Shown here piece by piece: positions 34,801 through 48,100 of a DNA stretch of 64,000 bases. Source of the stretch: Maylandia zebra (Eukaryota > Chordata > Actinopteri > Cichliformes > Cichlidae). The translations under genes were made by a program, and so were the position numbers. Each line of letters starts with the position of its first letter. Position 1 is the first letter of the stretch. A model generated the notes under the pieces. It ran no database searches and was not told the origin of the DNA. It saw only the letters and a list, made by a program, of their open reading frames with translations. The stretch is from contig NC_135177.1 of NCBI RefSeq assembly GCF_041146795.1, positions 22,480,560 to 22,544,559 on the forward strand, written 5' to 3'.

Positions 34801-37800
34801 CAAAATGTGTTCTATAATGACTAACGCACCACTACACACACTGCGTTTACTATTTATTATGTATTCATGCTGTTGTAAAAGTGTTGGCTTGGTTTCTTGA
34901 AGACCAAACTATGAGGGAGAAAGAATTGGAAGAAGATCGTGAATTTCTTTGTGATCAAGTGGAACTCTTAATTAAAGTAGTACATGAAGGCAGTCATAGA
35001 GGCAGAACACAGACTGGGAATTGTTGGCATGTTCAGATTGGTACATAATCAGAAGAAGCAGTGGAAATGGGGTAACCAGACAAGAATGATGAAATCTGGG
35101 AGCCTAGGTATAATAATTTGGCTTAATTTTTGTGACTGCTAAGACTAAATGAGGAAACAAGTGCAGACGTCTGTGTCAGTGCTTCCAAACGTCTCAATTT
35201 CTGACAGTCTTGACTAAACCACACGTCTGGGCATTTCAGAGTAAAACTGGGTCAGCAGAGTCTCCAAAAGCCTCTGTTTTAGAGCTAAAAGTAGCATGTT
35301 GTGCACTAAATGCAAGTGTTGCAAACTTTCTAAACACTTTGAAACAAAGTTAGTGTGCCTGTAACTGTTACTTTGTGTCATTGCCTTGTTTGTCATCTGA
35401 AGTGCCCTGACAGGAGTGGCATATTTGTTTAGTCACCGTGTTCAAGTATCGACAGTCTTTTTCCAAAATGGATTACTCCACCTTTAATTTGTTCCCACGA
35501 GGAAAGCAGTTGCACTATTTTTGCTCTTTCAGTCATGCACCAATTTCCGAGTAGCAGCTCTGGGAGTTTTTCATGTACACACATGCTTTATGTGTGTGTG
35601 CGTGCACATGCGGCAGCCAATAAGTTTTCACAAGGTGTGTTTCCTCCAACCCTGCTTCTCAAATCACAGTGCTCTGCAACCAATCAAATGACACCACAGC
35701 GCACCTCACCCAGCATTACGCTGCGTCCAGCTATGACTCGCTGTTCCCAAGTGTGCTTGAGCGAGGAAAGAGATGGAGAGAGTGAGAAAGGGAGAGATAG
35801 GGGTGGGGGGGAAGAAGTGGATAAACATGGATGTTAATAGACTGAAATGAGGTTTTCCCGCTTTAATAATTAAAATGAATAATAAGTACAAGTTCAATCA
35901 TAAAAAGCATTATGGTTGAAATATGTTTTTTCAGTTTACATGTGCACTTTTGTGTGCATGTTGTTTTGCATATTAATGCATGTGTGAGACTTTACTGAGT
36001 GCAGATCCTAAAAACAAGGAGTGAGTCATGTCGATTTAACAGCTGCAGCAGCTGTGATGCCTGACGGTCCCTCTGGACGCCTGCCTTCACACCCCCACCT
36101 CCATCTCTTTTGCACTGGACACAAAAAAACCTCAGATGTATGGATGAATGTATGAATGCATGGATGTGTGGATAGATGGATCTACATGTTGCGGTGGAAC
36201 AGGGGACAGAAGACCAGAGGATAGGCCATATGGGTTCCATTCACATACGGGTTGCTTAAAGGCTGAAACATGATCTGTTTTTAAATGTCACACTTTTTTA
36301 ACTGCACTGTCTTTTTTAATCATTTAAACATTAACAGTCTAAGCTGGGGAAAGTGCACGAATCCTTGGGCTAATCACATTAACAAAGATAACTGGAGTCA
36401 GGAGTATTTGAGCTACTCTGACTTACATTTTCAGTTTGCTTTGCATGCACTGTGCCCCCACAAAAAGAGATCACAAGAGAAAGAGGCGAATGTCCTGAAG
36501 GAATTCTTAAACACCAAATAAGGATAAAAAAAAATAAAGCAAGACTGCCAACTCAAGGCTTAAATGACTCTTTATTAATAAGCAAATGACTGGAGCTTGT
36601 TCATTCTGTTTTGTGTACTGATGAAACTAAGGTGGGATTAAGGCATAAAAAGGACACAAGGCAAAATCTTGATGTTTACATATGGTGGGTGAGCTTAATG
36701 ACTGCTTTACTGTCTCTGTGCCTATTTAGCTTTCCTTTATTGATGGGGAAAATGGATGCACAAGCACATAATTAGCCTGCAGTGTCAGTTCTTTGCAGCA
36801 AAATGTGCCCGACTGTCCTTCCTGTCTCTATAAAGTTCACCCTCCCTCTCTCTATCTGTCTTCAGATGCTATCTCCCATCTCCTCTGTGTCCTGCAGTGT
36901 ATCTAGAGTTCACCATTAAGTCTGTGATCAGATTTATTACATTCTTCACCTCTACAAAGACTTCATTCAGTTCACCTCCAGCATACTGTAAGACTATTGT
37001 CCTATACTTAGAGAAGGATGAGTGTGCTCATGCTACACTGTGATTTTGCAGTTTGGAGATTCCCCTCAGTGAATAGACATGAGGAGCCTCAGCAAATTGA
37101 ATCCTTGGCCTCATTGTGTATAAGTGAATTTGTCATCTTTTATACAAATAGGACTGAGACTGCCTCTTCAGTCTCTGACTCAGTGTCTCCAAGTCTCTCG
37201 GTTGTGCTCCTCTTTGATTTTATTTTCCTTAATGGAAGGACTCTCTGGCCAGATGTTAAAGTGAGGATATTTTGAAGTCTGTCGGTTTGAGTCAGTGGGT
37301 CAGGGCGCCAGCCGAATACTTTTGATTTCCAGACTTCTTCCTCTGACCTTTACTGCATGCCTTCCTCTCCCTCTCATGCCTTTTTTTGGCTGAATAACAA
37401 ACTTCTAATTTAATGGAGGAGGATAATTTGATTTTTGTTTGTGAGCTTATGGATGTGTTTAAAACTGTAGATTTCCATGTGCTGTAGCCAGTCCGGTGTG
37501 TGTGTGGCATGATGTCATGTGCACTATTCTTGACCAGTCTTTTACAAGAGACCTCAAAGGTTCCTGGGTGGTCTAATAGTGTTTGCCACAGGAGATTGGT
37601 GCACTTTACCTTCAGATGTGTGTGTGTGAGTGTAAATCAATATCCCGGACAGTGACAGTGTAGTGTGTGAGGGTGTTTAACCTGTCATCACACTGCCACA
37701 TGCATACTTTCCCTATGAATATGTGTATCAGGAAGATGTAGTGGGAATGTGCTGCTTTTTGCCAGGTGTGCTCTCTGAGCACCCACAGGACATTTTTCTT

Positions 37801-40015
37801 TCTCTGACGCCTCCCACTCCTTTACAATCTAACCCAGAATGCACTTGACCCTTTTCCTCAGTAATTCCTTCAACCAGATCACAAATCACCTGTCTTGACT
37901 TTTGTGACACGCACTCAAGTATGCAGGCAAGAACACACTCAACTCCTGCATGCGTGTAAGTCATTTATCAAACGCCACCCTGAGTCAGCCATGGCCCCGG
38001 GGCAGCTAAACGAACCTGCTCCCCCACAAACTTCGACAACACCAACATCTAGTTTCTATTCAGTTATCTGCGATTGCCCATGGTTACTTGTTAGACATGT
38101 TCAGGTGGTGTCAAGTTTCCACTTAAATCTGATGGATGAAGAGCAGCAGTTGTTAATCATTGTGTATATGCATGTCTGTATTTTTTTCCTACAGTATATC
38201 CGTTACTGTTTCTCTTACAGTGTTGGCGTGCAGTATGTTTGTCCAGAGTTTGCCAAGGTATTCCCATATCTTCTTTTCCTTGCTATGTTTTCTCTAAAGC
38301 CAACAACCTGCAGAAATAACGATGCTGTCAGGATGTCATCAGCAGACACGAGTGCGCTCGGTGTCTTCTTAGTTATCCATACTGCTTTTTTCACCTGTTT
38401 TTGTGCACAGTGTTTTATAAACTGCATGTAGAGTGTGGGTGTTGGATGGTGTGTGTGAAAAGTTGACAGAATGTGTGTTTTCAGTTTTCTCTGTGAAATG
38501 CATGTTTTGAAGGCGTTTTGAAGGGGGCCAGACAGCTGCCTTTTACTGCCCCAGGGGGCAATAAACAGAGAGGGAGGGGCAGTTATTTACCTTTTTTATT
38601 AGGGCAGGAGGCAGAGGAAGGGACTTTATTGGGGTCACACCGTAACTATACACAGCTGCAGGGCAAGAAGAGAAATAAAGATGAGATAGTTCTTTAAAGA
38701 AAAAAGTTTTGTCAACGCTAAATTCCTCCCTCAGGAATCCATCTGTACTTTTTTTCACTTATTACATGACCGTAAATGTGTGTGGGATATTGTTTTGTCA
38801 ATTCCCCCCCCCTGCCTCTTCCATTTCCAGGACCCTTAATGGCCTGCTTGTTGTTAAGCACATCTGCTGTCAATCAGCTGTACCCTGTAATCCAAGTGGC
38901 ATTTCCTGCCATTAGAGGCACGCCCACTGCCCGAACTCTGACCATTTGACGATTGGTCAAGAGGTTCAACGTCTGGCCCAAAAAGATCTCGGGCTGACCT
39001 CTATTTGTCCAGTAACGCTCCACAGTTGCAATAATATAAAATCCATAAATGAGGACATTTAATGGATTAGGCTGACCTGTCAGAGATTCCTTTTAACCTT
39101 TTTTCCAAGAAGATCAATACCACTCTTGTGTCTGGGTCTCATCTACCTCAAATGGATAGTTAGTTAGCTTCAACAACCCTGCTCTTTGTATAGGCAGAAA
39201 CACCCAGCTACCAACACCTCTAAACATGAAGTGTAAGATTAAAAAAAAAAAACACATGTAAATAAGTAGGTAAGGTCCTAACATTTGGTATTTATAGACT
39301 TTTTTTTTTTTTTTTAGTATATCACATTAACTAGTTGTGCTGGTTTGGGCAATTTTGCTGCCTCTGACTATAAACAATTTTAAAGGCTTTAACAATTGGT
39401 GAGGAGATATCTGTTTCGTCCTCTGGTCATTGTTTACAAATAAATATGTTTTTTTTAATAATAAAAAGCTAAATAATCATCAGGTGAAACCAGGTGAAAC
39501 TCCACGTCGACTGTTTACCTGCACATGCAACCAAAGCCTATGCAAATCTAATTGGGCAATAGAACTCGAACTACAGTAGAAACCTGTTGTCTACAGATTC
39601 TGCATTTTTATATGCAGACACATTACGTGGACAAAAGTAGTTGGCCATCTAAATCTTACACCTACAGGAGCTGCTTGGTTATGGAAATCCATCCACTCCT
39701 GGTGCAGCTTTTGCATTGCTGTTACTGCCAGACTGGGTTTGAACTTATATTATATACGTTATTGAATCAGCAGAGTCCTGGAAGCCAGATTACTTAAATC
39801 AATGTGTCAAGCCAAACACATATAATAAAGACATACGTGAAGGCCGGGATTTCCTGTAATTTTCTTCTCCTAAATTCAAACATAACTGAGCTTACCCTCT
39901 GTCTGAAAAACCTTAGAAACAATGTGTCTATTTTGAGCAGGATACGTCCTTGAAGATGCATATCAAACAAATACGTAGGACTGCTTTCTTTATTCTGTGT
40001 CTCAGATTAATTCTG

Positions 40016-40890
40016 AAAAGCTAGTTTGTGCATTTGTTACTTTTATGCTGGAAAATTATAATTCACTACCGTCAGGTTGCTCTTAAAGCTCTCTGAAAAG
40101 CTTTCACCTGATCCAAAATGCTGCAGTGAGTATGGACAGGGATCAGAAAGACAGAGCATATTTCTCCCATACTGGCCTCTCTTTATTGCCTCCCTGTTAA
40201 ATCCTGAATCAAATCTAAAATCCTTCTCCTTTCATACAAGGTCTTGAATGATCAACTCAGGACTCACTGTAGATTTTTATTGTAATAGAGCACTTCACTC
40301 TCAGACTGCTGGCTTTCTTGTGTTTCCTGGGATATTTAAAAGTAGAATGGGAGGCTGAGTCTCCGGCTATCCGGCAACTTTCTTGTGGGGTCAACTCCAA
40401 TTTTGGATTTTGGAGAAAGACACTCTCTTTACATTCCAAATGAGGCTTAAAACCTGCCTTTTTGATAAAGCATGTAGTTAGTTTTGTTAGTTATCCTTTA
40501 GTTACACTACTGGAGGCCCAAGCATGCTGCGAGCCTTTCCCATGGTGCACTGAGCACTTTTTTCACTGCCTGTGTGTTTATATACGACTGCAGCATGTCG
40601 CTATATTTTTGTAATTTCTCTTCTTTATTCTATGTTTTTTCTCTCCTCTTTCTCCTGTCCAGTCATGGTGGATGGCTGCCCCCCCCCCCCCCCCCCTCGA
40701 ATTGGATGCTGCTGGAACTTTCTTCCTGGTAAAAGGGAGTTTTTCCTTCCCACTATTGCAAAGTGCTTGCTCGTTGTGGTTGGGGTTTTCTCCAGTACTG
40801 TAGTGTCTTTACCTTACAGTGAAAAATGACTTGAGGCAACTGTTGTCATGATTTGGTGCTATTTAAATCAACTTGAATTTAATTGAATTT
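40016..40890 (+). mobile_element. LINE (L2-like) 3' fragment
   Basis: Degenerate RT C-terminus (FHLIQNAA near 40100) is followed by a typical 3' UTR: ATGGTGGATGGCTGCC, a C18 run, TTCTTCCTGGTAAAAGGGAG, TTTTTCCTTCCCACTATTGC, and the terminal ACTTGAGGCAACTGTTGTC with an AATTGAATTT end. Nested in the 39621-41000 element. Confidence 0.75.
40679..40696 (+). repeat. C18 homopolymer
   Basis: Inside the 3' UTR of the L2-like LINE fragment. Confidence 0.95.
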
Positions 40891-41496
40891 GTTCCTAAAT
40901 GCTTCCCCTTTGCCATAATATCACTTACAGCTCATTATTATACTCTTGGATTGGTGCATACCAGGTGTGGTGTGACCCAGTACTTTTGCCCATATAGTGG
41001 CCACATGTCTAGGCCTTAAATATGTAAAGGTGGAATCAATCTTCTCATCTAACTCTTGACTGGAAAGTGAGTAAGTGGATTAAAAACACAACATATCCCT
41101 GAAGTCAAGCAGCCTTTTAGGGCTTTAAAAGTATGAATCATTTAACCAACTGGCAAATAATATGGAAATAAAAGAAATGAGAGCCAGCTGCCGGGGAAAC
41201 ATTGCAAGATGAAACTGTGAGAGAAGAATAAGGAGGACATGTGGCACCGAGATGACTGACAGAGAGAGGGAAGGGAGGTTGGGAGGAAGCAAGACTAAAC
41301 GGGAGGGGACAGACAAGTTATTCTAGTTGCAGACAGCTGACAGCAAAACCAAAATAAGATGGAGCCGTCTAATGGGCACACCTTCTGCAGCTACACTCAC
41401 AAACCATAAAACACTGCTGGCACTGTTAAATGCGCTTCTGCTCCTAATGGTTTTCAACACAGGAGAGCAAAGAGTCGAGCTGAGTTAATGTCGTAG

Positions 41497-41502
41497 TTTA
41501 TT
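41497..41502 (-). terminator. crabp2: Candidate poly(A) signal of crabp2
   Basis: AATAAA on the minus strand about 585 nt after the crabp2 stop codon. It is the most convincing signal seen in that interval, and gives an approximately 600-nt 3' UTR. Confidence 0.4.
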
Positions 41503-42086
41503 GTTTTCCCATAGAAAGTGTTGTTTCCTACGATCACATTTCGTATAAAAGAGACACAATGTAAAAACCGACTCTAGCGTAGTAATAAATATAAAATGTC
41601 ATCATGAGATAGAAAAAGGTTAAAGTTGTGAGGGCAGGGCAACAGAGAGGACAGAGGGACACATCAAAACTGACCCGGAGACTGGAAGAGCTCATAGATT
41701 GGTTTACACGTCTACAAATATAGTCTCACAGCCCATCTCCTTCCACACACACACTCACACTCAAACACACACAATGCCAAATACACAAGATGTTCCTTAG
41801 CAAGTCTAATACAATGCAGAAGACATGTTCATGTTCAAATCTTCAGCTGGTCACGTTTGATGGGTCTGGAAAGACAGACGGATAGCACAGTAGCTAAGAC
41901 TATAGTGCACATGCGACATGCTAGATATAATTACCACACCTATTATATAGTGAAGCTAACATGGATGCTGGAATAAAACTATAGGCTGCTATTTCCCAGC
42001 TCTGACAAAGAGGAGCAATGACACAAAGCGGTGATGCTGTAGACATGGGGCGCGCTGAAAGGGCGAAAAGTGAGAAGTGCTCTTGT

Positions 42087-42140
42087 TCATTGTTGTCGTT
42101 CGTAGACTCTGGTGCATATCACATCATCTGCTCTCATGGT
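42087..42140 (-). CDS. crabp2: crabp2 exon 4 and stop
   Basis: Acceptor CTTTTCAG|ACC. Encodes [17 protein letters not shown] and TGA. The R-x-Y pair that holds the retinoate carboxylate is intact; the last residues differ from the family norm. Too short to show as a long ORF. Confidence 0.92.
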   Translation of the reverse strand, partial: TMRADDVICTRVYERQQ

Positions 42141-45100
42141 CTGAAAAGAAAGAGAGGGCAATGAGGGCAGTTAATGAGGATACTCGCACACACTGAGGCA
42201 AAAGTACTGGCATGGAGTTAGCCATAAATTCATTTTTAAAAAGTTAAAGCTTTCACAGAACAGCCATTCATGTTAATCCACCCTAAAAGTCCAGTTTTTA
42301 TTGCCTCCAGCAGTTATAACTAACATAATGTCACTGTGCCAAACTGTTTTGACCAATCACTGTGTATGCAAAGAGTAAACACACTTTGCTTGCTTTCCCT
42401 CTCTCTCTTACACACACACAAACACCACAACTACGCTGGCTTCTAAAAACCAGTTGTGGGTTTGGTGCTTAACAAGACTTCAGGAGTCTTAAATGTGAAC
42501 TATTTACTGCCAGCCCTCAAGCTAGCATCTCCCCATAAATACTTACTGTGTTTGCAATTTCTGCACTTTAAAAACAGTTCACTCCAGACTGAAGCCTGCA
42601 TGGTATCTTATCTCTAGCTGAACTGGTTTACTGGGTCAAATAAGAATTTTAATTAATGTAATTTAATTTAATTACATCAGAAAGTTTGTTTTAATCAACA
42701 TGAAGTGCTAGCTGGGTGGGGTTCCCCATTAAGTGCAATTATGCTTCTGTGTTTATTTTTTCATTAGATTAGTATTTTATTGTAAGAAGGCAGCAGATAT
42801 AAGTGGACTCCAAAAAGGTTATTTGAGCACAATAACTCAACTCTGTGTGGTGAGTGTCTTGCAAACACATGCAGCTAATGTCAGAAGTGCAATGCTACAG
42901 CCCATGCAGCCCTCGTTGCTATAAACAAAAGAATATTTCTAGGTTTCACAAGTAAAACAAGATCCACGTAGCAGCTTTTGTCGTGGTCTGTTTGTCAGCC
43001 AGTTGTCTTGCTGTGACACGGAGTACACACTTTGTTCATGTGATGACAACTGAACTGTCTTCACGACAGCTGAATAAAATTTTGCTGATGGCAGAGTTTA
43101 AATAAGGGGAAACAACCTGGACTAAAGGACAAGCGCCCAACCCCCCCCCCCCCCCCCCCCCCCCCCCAAACTGCAGTACTTTGATTGGGCACTTGAGGCT
43201 GGCACCAAAAGTAAGCCAATCCCCACAGACTGTAATTAAAAGATGGGCATAGCCAACGTGAAGATAACCTTCTTATCTTCATTTTTGACTCGAATGAGGA
43301 CCATGATTTAGATATAACATAATTATTGTGTATTAAAGTTAAAAGTGCGAACTGAGAGCATAAACTCATTGGGGAAGCATTTAATGATGTCATAGATCAT
43401 GTGAGCTCAAGAGCTGTTGCACCCATAGACTTCTACACAGCTGGACTTCTTTTTGTAGCCAGAGGAGTCATGAGCTATTAGGTATTAGAAAAAAAATGCA
43501 GGGTTAAAGCATTTCTGCACTTGGTTTACGAGTCCTAGAACTGATGAGCATCTATTTTATACAGCCTGTAGTTGATCCACATGGACAAAATAAACACGTT
43601 TACAAACTGGTCTCTCAAGCTAATTTCCCCCTTCATGGCCACTATGTTAAGGGTGTAGCTTCTTCGACTGACAGGTGACTGGTAGCTCATGCAGATGTTG
43701 CTGGTTGGTGACTGCTGGGTTACTGAATTGGACCATGTCACTGTGTTTCTTGTGCTATATGCTGCACAGCAGTTAGCAAATGTCTGTGTGTGTGTGATCC
43801 TGTATAAATTAGGGATGTCAAATTTCCTGAAATTAGCTGACAACTTCGCACCTCATCCTATGGTCCAATTGCAATTATTTATGGCTATAAAATGATAAAT
43901 GGGGATGTTCACAACGCTAAGGTCAAGGCTTCAAAGTGTACATTGGAGGCAGCACAGTGGCAATGTCCATTTTTTATATACAGTTCATAGTTCATTTTAA
44001 GATTTACTCCTTAGCCACTTTTTTAATAATGATCTTTAAAACACACTTTTTAAAAAAAAATTAGTTAATTTCAAGTCTGAAAATTCAGTTTAGTAGTAGA
44101 TCAGTAGTGGATAGTGTACAATAATTTGTGAACTATAATCTATGGTAAAGCTTTGCACTTGTTAGTCTCCAAATCTAAACTCTTGCTCAGGTGATAGTTT
44201 GTGTGTTTTACCAAGATCAGCTTGCTGTCACTGGTGATCTCTCGGGTCCAAGATGTCTTAGGCCCCTCTCCTTTCTGCAGAGTCTGCTCACAGCTGATCT
44301 TGCTGTCTGTTTCCCAACGTGGAAAACTCTGAAAAGCCATTAGACCCACGAATGAATGCACAAATAAATGGACACGAATAAATACGATGCCATTTGTAGG
44401 GAAGGGAACTTAATGAGGGAGTGTCTAATAGAGAGAGAGCACAAAAAGGCTTTAGCAGGGTGATCACTGAGAGGTGATAACTCGTGATGCGCTCATCGTT
44501 AGTAGAGCGAAGCGCTGGCTGGGTTGCATGTGTTTGCTTTGGAAACGGCTGAACAGAGGCCATCTATGGGAAATTGGAGAGAGTAGCGGGGAGAATTAGG
44601 GAGGGACAGAGGGTAGCAAAGGGCAAGTAGGGGGAACGGAGGGAAGATGGGAAGTTGAAAGGGATTGTAAAGTGTGTGAAGGAGTGCAGTGTAGCATGAT
44701 AGGCCTTCAGAGACCAAGGGAGGGGTAAAGCTGTGCTATCAGTCCAAATATGATGAAAAGCCAAATTAAACAGATTGATGTAATCTACACAGCTCCCACC
44801 CATATCTACTGTGTATTTGGTTATGTATGTGTGTGTCCATGTGTAGTCCAAGAAGAGATGAAGTGCATTTAGTAATATATTCATGTCCATATTTTGTGTA
44901 CCGTGCAGGGACGCCCATCCACAGTGGTCTCATTGAACTCCTGCCCAACAGTGAAGGTGATGTGGGTGGTTCGGACTGTGGTCGATGTTTTAATAGAGAG
45001 CGTTTCTCCATCCTGAGTAATCTCCACCAGGGGCTTGGAGGCTGCCTTCACTGCAATCTTGCGTAGCATCACGTTCACACCTACACAAACAAGCAACAGA

Positions 45101-48100
45101 AAATGCGAAAGAGCATGTGTGAGAAGAGATTTCCAGAAAAGACAACACACAATGACAAAAAAACATAGTGCCAATGCTCTTCCACAGCTAAATGCGGTGC
45201 CTTGAATTAACACTACTGCTTCCACTAAAACTAAAAATATTCCCTGGGACATTGGTAAACTCAGTTCATGGAGATGGATCTTTTTTTTTCCTGTGCTTGT
45301 GTATTAGAGTGTAAACAAAAACACAAGCAAACAAAGACAAGCAAGCCCTGTATCGGCTGTGTGGTTGTGTTTGAGTGTTGTTGTGTTGCTGCTTATCTGC
45401 AATGTCTTTCTGCACACACGGGGCAAAATTTGGAGCAGACTTGAAATGCACAGTGCTTTCCAATAATGATTGCACAGGAAACAATGAGGTCATATGACAA
45501 AGCATGCCTCAATCCCCCTCCACAGACTTAATCATCGTTGCGGCCATGCAAACACACGCTTACTGACTTTAACACTCACACCGTGATTGCGATTTGCACT
45601 TCCTGAAGTGTAATCTCAGTTATTCCCCTTTTTTCTGTTTCTAGGGAAAAAGCATAACTCATTCAATATTTTGTGTGACTGTAAAAGGCTTCTCCATACG
45701 GGGGCAGTTTGTGGTATGTTGGTCATCTGTATTTCACAATGATTTCACAAAAGAGTGACCAGAACAGCACTCCCAAAAAAAAGACAAGTCACGTAAAATC
45801 TAACTAATGTTAGTGTTTGGTAACTTTAGCCACATTTATAAACTAATCTGCAGTATTACTTTTAATAAAATTAATTTCCCCAGCCTTTTTTCCCACTGAA
45901 ATGTGCTTAAAAGTTTTAAAAAATGTGAAGGAGGAAAAGGTTTGTCCAATAGTGATTATCTGAAAAGGGGAAGGAGGAAAAAAATGATGTTACCCCGTGG
46001 GAAAAGAGAGGGAACAAGGAGAAGACCGGTATGGGGGAGGGAGGTTGGGGGCCTGGGCAGACGAGGGGCAGCGGTCTGCGTGTGGTGTGCGAAGATCTCT
46101 GTCCAAGTGTGAGGGGAAGTGTGTGTATGCCGCCCAGTGTGTATCTGCTGCGAGTTGGGTTTCACACTTCTCACCTCTCACACATTCCCACCTGTCACCA
46201 AGTGTAAATATATACAGAGAGAAATGCACAGTCATTTGCCATGCATTGGGTTGTCCAGCCTATGCCCTGTGTATAATTTGTATGCACTGTACAAGCAGCT
46301 TCATATATATAAATGCATTGTGAGCTTGTGGTGTGCAGATGAATGTCCACTCATTGGAAAGACATTATTTTGCAGGAATTACTTATACCTTTTTTGCTCC
46401 AGGTAATTATTAATACTTCCAAGTACTTAAATATTATGTTATGCTAATAATTCTCAACATTTCAGGGGGCATTTGCAGTATGTGTGTGTTTACATTGTGG
46501 AACGACTTGCTTTATTTAATTTGGTTATATAAATACTTTTTTCCTCCATGCTGTGACGGGGTGGCAAAAGTTTGAAAATGTGATTATTTATTTACTTTTT
46601 ATTATTGTAAATCACTGCACATCATAGCTGCTACTGTGCATTTATACATGTGCTTTATAGCTTTACTCACAATGTAGCCTATTTTCAGTTTTTTCCCCCA
46701 CAGATACCATATGTAATGACTCCTTGTGCACGACCAAGGATAAAAGCCTAGAAGTGAAAATGTGGCCCCCATCAGTTTTTTGTCTTAGACGCTGCTGGCC
46801 TGCCAAAACCTTTGGAAGCCACAGAGGGATACGAAGGTTCTCAAGGTATTCCCCGCTGTTAATTTTTGTGACCGAAATTCTTTAATTCACACAAGTTTCA
46901 CCACTGGGGGACAAACACAATTTCAGACAGACGGTCAGGGTCAGAGGTCAAAGATCATAGGGCAGAGGAAGCATTTGGGACATGGAGAGACGAGGGTAGA
47001 GGGAGGAGAGCTGGAATGAGGAAAGGAAGAGAGGATAGATGGAGGGAATAGGGTAGTAGGTGATGACAGTATGCATCCAGCTGTGCTTTGCCTCCAATGA
47101 AACCAGGGATCAGAGCCCATTCCCCTCTGTCAGTCATCCCAATGTAGAGGTAAATTAAAGGAACACATGCAGTCATGGGTGTGGATGTGTGTGTGTTTGT
47201 GTGTGGTAGTTACACAGCATTCCTGCTGTTGGAATGTTGTCTTATAATAATAACAAGAGATAAAATAATTCAAATACAAAGTGCACAAAGCAGGCGCATC
47301 GCAAGAACAATGCATTTTAGAACACATGCTAAAACCATTTAAGGAGAAATAAAAGAAAAAGAAGAGTATTTAAAAAATCAGGTGATGAAAGTATATCTTA
47401 AGAGGAGATTTAAAGGTTGCTACAGGCGCTCAGACCTCTCTTTTCATCGAAAAGTCATAGAAACGTCCTTTTAGACAGACAGTATACGCATAAAATATCC
47501 TGTCCTCGCATTATTGCGCACGGTGCCATATTTGCCTTTGGTCAGAATAATCTGGATCAAACAGACGTTAAAACTAACCGGTGGTCTTTCATTTGTGTAG
47601 TGGTGGTACGGGATTCATGTAGTTCAGTTACCTCTATATGTGTAGGTAGCTAAGAGACTAAGATAAAGGCGGTGTTGTTGGCGCTTTGCGATAAAACGGA
47701 TTCCAGGTGTGCACTGCCAAGTCATCTAATGAAAATTGGCTACTAACGACAGATGCGCGCCTGTAGTGCGCCCTACAGGCGCGCTCACGCACACACTGGC
47801 CGGTTTACAAATGAGCCAGACAAAAAAACAGCGTGGATCTCAGCGGCAGGTATTTGTTCTTCTCTCGGACTGTCACTTCGGATAACGATGCCACTGTCCT
47901 GCACTGTATTGTGTCATAACGGTCCTCTTTAAAAACACACGCAAACAATCTGAGGTTGAGACACAGACAGATGTGTCGCCGTTTGTCGCTATTGTGTTAG
48001 CAGGGGAGGCCAAAAGGGGAGATGAGAGAGGATAAAAAAGAGGGGGGGCTGGCTGGGGGCCAAGAACGGAGTTTGGGGTTCTGCAGCAGAATGACAAAGA

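Larger units (their letters stand above)
39621..41000. mobile_element. Tc1-like TIR element split by a LINE
   Basis: Left end CATTACGTGGACAAAAGTAG and right end (reverse complement) CCACTATATGGGCAAAAGTA are imperfect TIRs of a frequent fish MITE. Internal GGAGCTGCTTGGTTATGGAA follows the left end. The LINE fragment 40016-40890 separates the two ends. Confidence 0.6.
20371..41496. other. Intergenic interval between itga10 5' end and crabp2 3' end
   Basis: Apart from the repeats listed separately, no conserved exon was recognised on either strand. A pyrimidine-rich stretch lies at 21085-21245. Stretches 20.7-22.2, 23.3-24.2, 26.1-27.4, 31.7-32.5, 34.9-39.6 kb appear non-coding. Confidence 0.6.
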
